A DNA stretch of 28,401 nt, from positions 1 through 28,401 of the IMG/VR virus record IMGVR_UViG_3300047994_000167; one strand, 5' to 3'. This document shows, one piece after another, positions 6,269 through 12,061 of this stretch. The translations under genes were made by a program, and so were the position numbers. The DNA comes from a virus. The number at the start of each line of letters is the position of its first letter. Within the stretch, counting starts at the first letter, position 1. The notes under the pieces were generated by a model. The model did not search any database and was not told where the DNA came from. It saw only the letters and a program-made list of their open reading frames with translations.

Positions 6269-6892
6269 TCAGGCCTTCAGGGCGCTGGTGGCGCGGAGGC
6301 ATGCGTCGATGTCGGCGATCTGGACGGTACCGGATTTCAGGGCGTGGCGTGCCTTATTCCGCAGATTCATCGACTGCTGACCCGGGTTCAGGGCGAGGTA
6401 CGGATTAGACGGCAGGCCCAGGGCCTTGATCAGGGCGGTCACCACCGTCTCGCGGCTGTACGCGCCGCACAGGGCTGCCAGATTATCAGCGCAGCACGGA
6501 TTGCCGTTGGGTGCCTTCAGGTAGGCCTTACGTGCCGTGACCAGGGCGAGCATCGGGCCGCTGTAACGCTGCTTCTCGTTGGACTCCAGGATTCGGCCCT
6601 CGGCGTCGCAGCCCATGTCGGCGAGGATTTGTTCGACCGGCAATTCGGTTGCGGCGGCGTCCTGCTGGGCGGTGGCGAGGCGATTGAGGCGGTCTTGTTC
6701 GGCACGGTCGGCGACGCGTTGGGCAACATCCTCTTCGACGATCTTTTTGATCGATTCGTCGGAGGGGGTCTGCTTCGCGGCCTTCAGGGCGGCGCGGCTG
6801 TCGGCCTTGCGCTGCTTCTCGGCGGCGGCCTGCTTGGCGATGCTGGTGGCGTTGCCACGGGGGGCGCGGGGGGTGGACTTGGTATTGGCCAT
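6269..6892 (-). CDS. Ala/Lys-rich protein with GQQSMNLRN domain (paralogue of 2941-3744)
   Basis: 207 residues from ATG 6892, with ATAGGA 7 bases upstream. The N-terminus is basic and Ala-rich (residues 1-45, TSIAKQAAAEKQRKADSRAALKAAKQ), followed by an acidic coiled-coil-like stretch (EEDVAQRVADRAEQDRLNRLATAQQD). A C-terminal domain begins RYSGPMLALVTARKAYLKAPNG near 109 and ends in NPYLALNPGQQSMNLRN (163-179). This domain aligns throughout with residues 154-235 of the other protein. A basic tail plus a compact domain would suit a nucleoid-like or recombination accessory role; no homologous family is known to me. Confidence 0.82.
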   Translation of the reverse strand: MANTKSTPRAPRGNATSIAKQAAAEKQRKADSRAALKAAKQTPSDESIKKIVEEDVAQRVADRAEQDRLNRLATAQQDAAATELPVEQILADMGCDAEGRILESNEKQRYSGPMLALVTARKAYLKAPNGNPCCADNLAALCGAYSRETVVTALIKALGLPSNPYLALNPGQQSMNLRNKARHALKSGTVQIADIDACLRATSALKA

Positions 6893-6981
6893 GGTGGTAT
6901 CCTATCGGGCTATTGGGGGCTGATCACTGCGACCGGCCCTACTAAAAAAGTAGCAAGCGGCGTGCCAATACAGAGAGGGCC

Positions 6982-6997
6982 ACGCAAACGTTTGCGA
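6982..6997. promoter_or_regulatory. PurR-type palindromic operator candidate
   Basis: CGCAAACGTTTGCG at 6983-6996 is a perfect 14-bp palindrome. With flanks, ACGCAAACGTTTGCGA matches 15 of 16 bases of the symmetric PurR box of enteric bacteria (a LacI-family repressor). It lies in the 218-base leader upstream of the 6892 gene. The palindrome is certain; the binding protein is inference. Confidence 0.5.
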
Positions 6998-7025
6998 GGG
7001 GGATATTCAAGAAGCGTGCCAGCTT

Positions 7026-7065
7026 GATATGACAAAACGTGTCACCACGATATGACAAAACATGT
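7026..7065. repeat. Two 17-bp direct repeats, 23-bp period
   Basis: GATATGACAAAACGTGT (7026-7042) and GATATGACAAAACATGT (7049-7065) differ at one base and start 23 bases apart, about two helical turns. On the minus strand each carries TTGTCA, similar to a -35 hexamer. The pair sits between the genes at 7111 and 6892 and is probably a regulatory binding site. Confidence 0.6.
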
Positions 7066-7110
7066 TAGTATGTGACGTCCGTGGTTATATAAAGCAAGAG
7101 TCATGCCAAA

Positions 7111-7383
7111 TCACTCCGGCATAGGGTGCTCACGGAACCACCGGGCCGAACGGCTACTCTGAACACTGTCCCGGGTGCACTGGACACATTTATAACTCTT
7201 TACCCGGCGCTCGCCGTCGAGTTCAGGATGCTTAGGACAGGGGCGACCGATATACCGAGTTACCCCAGCCGCAATAGCTGTTTCACGTGAAGCATGGCTG
7301 ACTTCCCACTGTTCGCGGGGGATGGGCCTGTAGTTCTCAGACGGGTGCTTAAATTCTTTACAATCTTTGATTCCATTAGACAT
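7111..7383 (-). CDS. Small zinc-binding protein (90 aa), first gene of leftward operon
   Basis: The start at 7383 (MSNGIKDCKEFKHPSENY) has AGGAG 8 bases upstream; an ATG at 7521 in the same frame would run through the repeat region and is rejected. Residues 41-71 carry a probable zinc site: C49-x2-H52 and C66-x2-C69, in the context TRYIGRPCPKHPELDG…YKCVQCTRD. This pattern is the zinc-binding N-terminal module that often precedes an HNH nuclease or stands alone in phage proteins; no HNH core is present here. As first gene behind the control region it may be a regulator. A parS-like site lies inside its coding sequence at 7279-7294. Confidence 0.8.
   Translation of the reverse strand: MSNGIKDCKEFKHPSENYRPIPREQWEVSHASRETAIAAGVTRYIGRPCPKHPELDGERRVKSYKCVQCTRDSVQSSRSARWFREHPMPE
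7279..7294. promoter_or_regulatory. parS-like site (15/16 to TGTTTCACGTGAAACA)
   Basis: TGTTTCACGTGAAGCA differs from the parS consensus at one base, at the same position as the site at 5944. It lies inside a coding sequence, where it encodes HASRETA on the minus strand. The two sites are 1.3 kb apart. The match is seen; function is inferred. Confidence 0.55.
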
Positions 7384-7419
7384 GGTGGATACTCCTAGGA
7401 TGAGGGGGCATGGACCCCG

Positions 7420-7428
7420 ATCATACCA
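7420..7428 (-). promoter_or_regulatory. Candidate leftward early promoter (extended -10)
   Basis: On the minus strand TGGTATGAT forms a TG-n-TATGAT extended -10 element. A start about 7 bases further on would give a leader of about 30 bases before the ATG at 7383, with its AGGAG site. There is no good -35. The same bases belong to a 13-bp repeat copy (7421-7433), so a protein bound to the repeat would block or control this promoter. Confidence 0.4.
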
Positions 7429-7441
7429 CAGACAGGGGCGG

Positions 7442-7534
7442 GTCACCAGTATGATTCTCTGGTATGATTCTCTGGTATGATTCTCTGGTATGCCTGCCAG
7501 GGGAGTCTCTGGTATGACCACTCCACTGGCATGA
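7442..7534 (+). repeat. 13-bp repeats, + orientation (left array)
   Basis: Unit consensus KYCYCTGGTATGA. Copies start at 7442 (10/13 to GTCCCTGGTATGA), 7455, 7468 and 7481 (a tandem head-to-tail run with TATGATTCTCTGG repeated exactly three times, 7450-7488), 7505 (12/13) and 7522 (weak, 9/13). The same element reappears inverted at 7805-7856. Confidence 0.85.
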
Positions 7535-7572
7535 CCGAGGGGGACGATAGTCGCCGCCTATCGGCGCAGCAG

Positions 7573-7590
7573 AGTCCATAGCTATGGACT
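7573..7590. promoter_or_regulatory. 18-bp perfect palindrome
   Basis: AGTCCATAGCTATGGACT is identical to its reverse complement over all 18 bases. It lies between the left repeat array and the 11-bp repeats, and is a candidate operator for a dimeric regulator or part of an origin. Confidence 0.65.
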
Positions 7591-7605
7591 ATGATACTTG
7601 ACCAC

Positions 7606-7638
7606 CCGCGCTATCCCCGCGCTATCCCCGCGCTATCC
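7606..7638. repeat. Three exact 11-bp direct repeats CCGCGCTATCC
   Basis: CCGCGCTATCC occurs three times head to tail at 7606, 7617 and 7628. The last copy runs into an inverted repeat (CTATC, two bases, GATAG). The 11-bp period puts each copy on the same face of the helix, as expected for cooperative protein binding. The segment is directly followed by a short A/T-richer stretch. Confidence 0.8.
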
Positions 7639-7734
7639 AGATAGCATAAAGCTCGCCCCGGGACACTCCCCCACTCCTATACCACTCCTATTCTTTTTTG
7701 TGTGTGAGGTGTCCAGCGTCGGTCATATCGGTGA

Positions 7735-7747
7735 GTCCCTGGTATGA
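7735..7747 (+). repeat. Isolated 13-bp repeat copy
   Basis: GTCCCTGGTATGA is an exact inverse of the right-array unit TCATACCAGGGAC. Together with GGTCATATC just upstream (7721-7729) it forms an imperfect inverted pair, GGTCATA…TATGACC. Confidence 0.75.
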
Positions 7748-7804
7748 CCGTCCTCGTCGTAGACTCCACGGGGCGGGGTATCACTCCATAGCGCATAGGA
7801 GTGG

Positions 7805-7856
7805 TCATACCAGGGACTCATACCAGGGACTCATACCAGGGACTCATACCAGGAGC
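7805..7856 (-). repeat. 13-bp repeats, - orientation (right array, four copies)
   Basis: TCATACCAGGGAC repeats exactly at 7805, 7818 and 7831, with an imperfect fourth copy at 7844 (TCATACCAGGAGC). The reverse complement, GTCCCTGGTATGA, is the same element as the left array, so the two arrays face each other about 270 bases apart. Confidence 0.88.
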
Positions 7857-7888
7857 ATCGTCAGCCATGGGGCCTGGGGCCTAAGTTA

Positions 7889-7900
7889 GTTAGCGCTAAC
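7889..7900. promoter_or_regulatory. Palindrome GTTAGCGCTAAC (LacI-family-type)
   Basis: A perfect 12-bp palindrome with a central CG-type step (GCGC), the design of operators bound by LacI/GalR-family repressors. A further inverted pair GTTACA (7918-7923) / TGTAAC (7940-7945) follows. The binding protein is unknown. Confidence 0.45.
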
Positions 7901-8126
7901 GGGGGCGCTTACATCTTGTTACATGATTTTGTATCTAAGTGTAACAGAGTTCGCGCTCGGGCGAATCCCCTCCCCTCTACTTGCGCGATTCGCGGGTCCT
8001 CCGGCCCGGTCGTGGGGGGCAGGCAAAAGTTCTGGAGCCAGCACTGCGTTTGCCCACAAACAAGATATCGTGAAAATTTCACAATCAACCGGGTCCCATC
8101 GTCCCTTCTCTGGGTCCCTTCTGTAT

Positions 8127-8142
8127 GGTATACTCGCGCATA
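8127..8142 (+). promoter_or_regulatory. Rightward promoter for terminase operon (extended -10), probable leaderless start
   Basis: TGGTATACT at 8127?-8134 (TG at about 8126-8127, TATACT at 8129-8134) is a strong extended -10. Transcription would begin about 7 bases later, at or next to the A of the ATG at 8142. No -35 and no ribosome site are visible, which fits an extended -10 and a leaderless message. Confidence 0.5.
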
Positions 8143-8603
8143 TGACGTCCGAACTCGCTCTCATTTCCACGGAGGAGGATACTTTCTGCTTGGCTGTGAT
8201 CGAGCATGGGGGTAATCTTCCCGCCGCATATCGAAGTGTTTTTGGTCCTGACGCTATTAATCCCGGTACCAAGGCTCGGCTCCTGATCACTCGTCCCGAG
8301 ATTGCGAAGCGTATCCAGGCGTTGACGGTCGCGGTCGAAGAACACGCACTCGTGTCGCTTGGGTCCCATCTGATCAAGTTGGCCGAGATTCGGGATCTGG
8401 CGATCCATACCGATCAGTTGAAGGTCGCGCTCGCGGCGGAGAAGTCACGTGGTGAAGTTGCCGGGTTCTATCAAGGCAAAGCGGGTCCCCAGGCGACGCC
8501 CGGGTCCTCCCCAACCGTGAATGTTTTTATTGGTCGCACCCCCGCATCGGTTGATGAATGGGCGGCGAAGCATGGTAATGCGCCGATGGTCGTCGATGTA
8601 TGA
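8142..8603 (+). CDS. terS: Terminase small subunit
   Basis: 153 residues. The N-terminal part (EEDTFCLAVIEHGGNLPAAYRSVFG) is the helix-turn-helix-like DNA-recognition region of phage small terminases. A middle helical oligomerisation region (AVEEHALVSLGSHLIKLAEIRDLAI…LKVALAAEKSRGEVAGFY) and a disordered tail ending in DEWAAKHGN follow. It binds the packaging site and hands DNA to the large subunit, whose ATG overlaps its stop (ATGA). The frame is open upstream to 7923, but that extension is low-complexity and lacks a ribosome site. The start at 8142 has no Shine-Dalgarno sequence either and appears leaderless. Confidence 0.88.
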   Translation: MTSELALISTEEDTFCLAVIEHGGNLPAAYRSVFGPDAINPGTKARLLITRPEIAKRIQALTVAVEEHALVSLGSHLIKLAEIRDLAIHTDQLKVALAAEKSRGEVAGFYQGKAGPQATPGSSPTVNVFIGRTPASVDEWAAKHGNAPMVVDV

Positions 8604-10099
8604 GCGAAGTTGCGGATTTCGTCCCCCAATTGGAGTTGCAGCCAACTGCACTCCAGGAAGCGTTCATCAATTCGCCCGCTGACGAGACACTTTACGGGGG
8701 CGCACGTGGGGGCGGAAAGACATTTGCCGTCATCATCGATTGGCTCATTCATTCGGACGCATATGGAAAATACGCGCGAGGCATCGTATTTCGCAGGACC
8801 TTGGTCGAGTTGGACGACTTTATCGAGGCGGCACGCGACGTCTTGGAGGCTGCTGGACACAATTGGAACGAAGGGAAGAAATTCTTTCGATCCCCGAAAG
8901 GTGCTGTATTCCGTTGCCGTTACCTGGAAAATGATGCCGATGCCGGAAAGTACCAAGGCCACGCCTACTCCCGCGTCTACGTGGAAGAGATCGGCAATTT
9001 CCCGTCAGAAGCGCCGGTTCGGAAACTCCTCGGTTGCTTACGTCCACCCATCGCGTCGGGTCCTCCGATCCGTTGTCAACTGAAAGCAACGGCAAACCCG
9101 GGCGGTCCGGGTCAGACCTGGGTGAAAGCGCGGTATATTGATCCCGCCCCGGCGATGACGCCATTCTCGACAGACGCCGGGAAACGCTTCAAGATATTTA
9201 TCCCCGCGAAGCTGCAGGATAATCCGCACTTGATGCAGAACGACCCCGGCTACGTTGACCGGCTGCGGGACGCGGGCAATGAGGATCTGGTTAAGGCATG
9301 GCTGGAGGGCGACTGGAATACGGTCGTCGGCCAATATTTCCGCGAATTTGATAAGGAAAAACATGTCATTCCTACCCTTGAACTACCGCCACATTGGAAG
9401 ACGCGTTATCGTGCTATGGATTGGGGCAGTTCTCGACCATTTGCCGTCTATTGGTTTGTGGTTTCTGATGGCACTGGGATTCCTGGCTGCGATCGCGTTA
9501 TTCCACGAGGCGCTCTGGTTATTTATCGAGAGCTTTACGGATGGAATGGAAAGCCAAACGAAGGGGCACGAAAACACGCCTCCGAAGTAGCGCGAATGAT
9601 CAAGCTGGTCGAGAATGATCATCAGATTATCGACGCGAATTATGAATTGAACAAGATCGACCCCGCGACATTCGCGACAAACGGGGGTCCCTCCATTGCC
9701 GAAGAAATGGCACGAGGCGGGATATGGTTCAAGCGGGCGGACAATCGCCGCGTGGGCGGTCAGGGGCCAATCGGGGGGTGGGACCAAGTCCGAAAGCGTC
9801 TCAAGGGTGAAGACGGCACCCCGATGCTGTTCATCATGGATAATTGCCACCACCTGCTGCGCACCCTTCCGATGATTCCGACCGATCCGGTGAACCTGGA
9901 CGATGTTGACACGGACTCGGAAGACCACGCAGCGGACGCGTTGCGATATGGGTGCATGGCAAGGCCATATATTCCACCCCCTCCACCGGCCCAAAAGGAC
10001 CCGAATAGCATGTTCGACCGGGCGATGACGAATTTCACGATGAACGACGCATGGAAATGCGGGTTCGGCGGAAGCAACAATATTATTGCCCGAAATTAA
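8600..10099 (+). CDS. terL: Terminase large subunit (packaging ATPase/nuclease)
   Basis: 499 residues, a usual length. ATPase domain: Walker A GGARGGGKT at 33-41, Walker B VYVEE at 126-130, coupling motif ATANPGG at 163-169. Nuclease domain: RAMDWGSSRP near 271-280 supplies the first catalytic aspartate, and DSEDHAADALRYG near the C-terminus another. The protein cuts concatemeric DNA and drives it into the prohead through the portal encoded next door. It is translationally coupled to terS by a 4-base overlap. Identification is firm. Confidence 0.97.
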   Translation: MSEVADFVPQLELQPTALQEAFINSPADETLYGGARGGGKTFAVIIDWLIHSDAYGKYARGIVFRRTLVELDDFIEAARDVLEAAGHNWNEGKKFFRSPKGAVFRCRYLENDADAGKYQGHAYSRVYVEEIGNFPSEAPVRKLLGCLRPPIASGPPIRCQLKATANPGGPGQTWVKARYIDPAPAMTPFSTDAGKRFKIFIPAKLQDNPHLMQNDPGYVDRLRDAGNEDLVKAWLEGDWNTVVGQYFREFDKEKHVIPTLELPPHWKTRYRAMDWGSSRPFAVYWFVVSDGTGIPGCDRVIPRGALVIYRELYGWNGKPNEGARKHASEVARMIKLVENDHQIIDANYELNKIDPATFATNGGPSIAEEMARGGIWFKRADNRRVGGQGPIGGWDQVRKRLKGEDGTPMLFIMDNCHHLLRTLPMIPTDPVNLDDVDTDSEDHAADALRYGCMARPYIPPPPPAQKDPNSMFDRAMTNFTMNDAWKCGFGGSNNIIARN

Positions 10100-10110
10100 G
10101 GGAACATTAA

Positions 10111-12030
10111 ATGAATACCGCAGCAGATCAACCTGAAGTCGCCCCGCTGGTTCAGACCCCTCAGCTGGCCCAATTGAACTCCCAGAAATGGCTCAATCAG
10201 GTCAAGAATGCGTATAAGAACCAGGAAAAATGGCTCACGCAGGCTGACAGGATCGTCAAGCGATTCCTGGACAAGCGCGACTCGTCCCAAGAGGCATCGA
10301 ACAAGATCAACCTGTTCACTTCGAACACTCAGATCCTGATTTCAACACTCTACGCACGTTTCCCGAAGCCGCTGGTGACCCGTGAATTCGATGATCCGAA
10401 CGACGATGTTGCCCGCGTTGGCGGGGAAATCATCGAACGATGCCTCCGGATCAAGCCGAGGGACGATTTCGACTCCGCGATGCGTTACGTGGTCCAAGAT
10501 CGACTTGTTCCGGGCCTTGGGACTGTTTGGATGCGCTATGAAAGCGATATTGAACAGAAACAGACCGAAGCAGTGATGGACGAAACGGGCACGGTTGAAC
10601 TCGTGCCCGCCTCCCAATACGAAGAAATTACAGACGAACGGGTCTGTACTGATTACGTATACTATCGGGACCTTTCTTGGTCACCTGCCCGCGTCTGGGA
10701 GGATGTCCGTTGGATCACCCGCCGCTGCCGGATGACCAAACAGGATGTCACGAAGCGCTTCGGCAAGAAGATCGCAGACCAGCTGACCTATTCGAAATCG
10801 GATTCGACCAATCAGACCGCCGCGAAGGACACGAACCGCCCCGACCACGACGATACGCGTTATGCGGACGTCTATGAATGCTGGGACAAGCCGACGAAGA
10901 AGGTCTACTGGTTCTGCGAAGGTTTCGACTACTTCCTCGATATGCGCGACGACCCGTTGGGCCTCGATGGATTCTTCCCGACGCCGCGTTTCTTGATGGC
11001 ACTGACCTCGACGGGCAATCTGATGCCCCGCCCGGACTATCTGCTGGCCCAAGACCAGTACGAAGAGCTCGATCTGGTCAACAATCGCATCACATGGCTC
11101 GAGCGGGCTATCAAAGTTATTGGTATTTATGACGGGAACAACGAGGAAATCACCCGCCTGCTGGAAGAAGGTGTCGAGAACAAGATCATCCCGACCCGAA
11201 GCTTTAACGAGTTCGCCGAGAAGGGCGGCTTTAAGGGTGCTATTGACTGGTTCCCGCTGGACCAGCTGGTGTCGGCCATGGACAAGCTCCAGAGTTACCG
11301 ACAAGTTCTCGTCAGCCAGATTTATGAGTTGACAGGCATCAGTGACATCATGCGCGGCGCGACGAAAGCGTCCGAAACCGCTGCGGCCCAACAATTGAAG
11401 GCCCAATACGGCTCGGTGAAACTTCAATTCCTGCAGATGGAAGTCGCGGCCTTCGTCGAGGAGACTCTGAAGATCAAGGCACAAATCATCACCAAGATCT
11501 TCCAGCCTGAGACGATCATCCGGATCGCGAATGTCGCGTACATGTACGACCAAGAGTTGATCCAGCAGGCGGTCCAGCTAATCAAGTCGCCGGATTGGGA
11601 CTACCGAATCGAAGTCCACGCCGATTCGATGGCGGTCCCGGAATTCTCAGCCGAACGCGATGATCGCATGGGCTTTATGCGCGCCATTGCCGAAATGATG
11701 ACCGCCGCCGCGCCTGTGATCCAACAGGATCCGGCGGCGGGCGCTGCGATGCTTGAAGTGGTCAAATGGGGTGCTGCGAGCTTCCGCAGTGGTCGCTCGA
11801 TTGAAGGTGTCCTGGACAAGGCAATCCAGTCGATCCAGAAAGCTGCCGCACAGCCGAAGCAACCGCCTGCGCCGGACCCCACGAAGATCGCTGCCGCTAA
11901 GAAAGACGAATCCCAGGCCAACCTCAACACGGCCAAGGCAAACAAGGAGAATCTGGAAACCCAGATCCTTGCGGCCACCGGATATCAACCGGGTACGCCC
12001 CCAACCACAAGCCCCGCTTCTGCAGGGTGA
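10111..12030 (+). CDS. Portal protein
   Basis: 639 residues from ATG 10111 with AAGGGA upstream. The N-terminal helices (WLNQVKNAYKNQEKWLTQADRIVKRFLD) and the segment TSNTQILISTLYARFPKPLVTREF are typical of podovirus portal proteins. The YRDLSWSPARVWEDVRWITRR and ITGISDIMRGATKASETAAAQQLKAQYGS regions (about 407-433) correspond to the conserved clip/stem part. The C-terminal 65 residues are Ala/Lys/Pro-rich. Twelve copies form the DNA channel at the capsid vertex and the docking site for terminase and tail. Position directly after terL supports it. Confidence 0.95.
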   Translation: MNTAADQPEVAPLVQTPQLAQLNSQKWLNQVKNAYKNQEKWLTQADRIVKRFLDKRDSSQEASNKINLFTSNTQILISTLYARFPKPLVTREFDDPNDDVARVGGEIIERCLRIKPRDDFDSAMRYVVQDRLVPGLGTVWMRYESDIEQKQTEAVMDETGTVELVPASQYEEITDERVCTDYVYYRDLSWSPARVWEDVRWITRRCRMTKQDVTKRFGKKIADQLTYSKSDSTNQTAAKDTNRPDHDDTRYADVYECWDKPTKKVYWFCEGFDYFLDMRDDPLGLDGFFPTPRFLMALTSTGNLMPRPDYLLAQDQYEELDLVNNRITWLERAIKVIGIYDGNNEEITRLLEEGVENKIIPTRSFNEFAEKGGFKGAIDWFPLDQLVSAMDKLQSYRQVLVSQIYELTGISDIMRGATKASETAAAQQLKAQYGSVKLQFLQMEVAAFVEETLKIKAQIITKIFQPETIIRIANVAYMYDQELIQQAVQLIKSPDWDYRIEVHADSMAVPEFSAERDDRMGFMRAIAEMMTAAAPVIQQDPAAGAAMLEVVKWGAASFRSGRSIEGVLDKAIQSIQKAAAQPKQPPAPDPTKIAAAKKDESQANLNTAKANKENLETQILAATGYQPGTPPTTSPASAG

Positions 12031-12061
12031 TTGAACCACCCCCACCACAAAGAGGAAAATC

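Larger units (their letters stand above)
6893..7110. promoter_or_regulatory. Leader/regulatory gap between early genes
   Basis: 218 bases without a convincing gene. Contents: the ATAGGA leader of the 6892 gene, a small CTAC/GTAG hairpin with six T (about 6939-6955), the PurR-type palindrome (6982-6997), and the 17-bp direct repeats (7026-7065). Minus-strand TTGGCA near 6963-6968, with TTAGTA 17 bases on, is a weak promoter candidate for the 6892 gene. Confidence 0.5.
7384..8141. other. Divergent control region, probable origin/regulatory hub (758 bases, no convincing gene)
   Basis: This stretch separates the leftward early genes from the rightward late genes. It holds about a dozen copies of a 13-bp element in two orientations, an 11-bp triple repeat (7606-7638), two perfect palindromes (7573-7590, 7889-7900), CCACTCCTAT at 7671 and 7682 with an inverted copy at 7795-7804, and promoter-like sequences at both borders. 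ORFs crossing it have repeat-driven or atypical sequence and no ribosome sites. The density of repeats fits an iteron-type replication origin or a multi-operator control region; sequence alone does not decide which. Confidence 0.7.

Noticed and set aside
7442-7856. CRISPR array
   Set aside because: The 13-bp units are directly adjacent with no spacers, are far shorter than CRISPR repeats and occur in both orientations.
7923-8141. N-terminal extension of the terminase small subunit from an ATG at 7923
   Set aside because: No ribosome site, atypical sequence, and known small terminases begin close to the 8142 start.
9383-9994. 203-codon minus-strand frame in terL
   Set aside because: Antisense shadow of a firmly identified gene, no start signal.
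10681-11553. 290-codon minus-strand frame inside the portal gene
   Set aside because: Pure antisense shadow of the portal gene, without start signal or recognisable protein.
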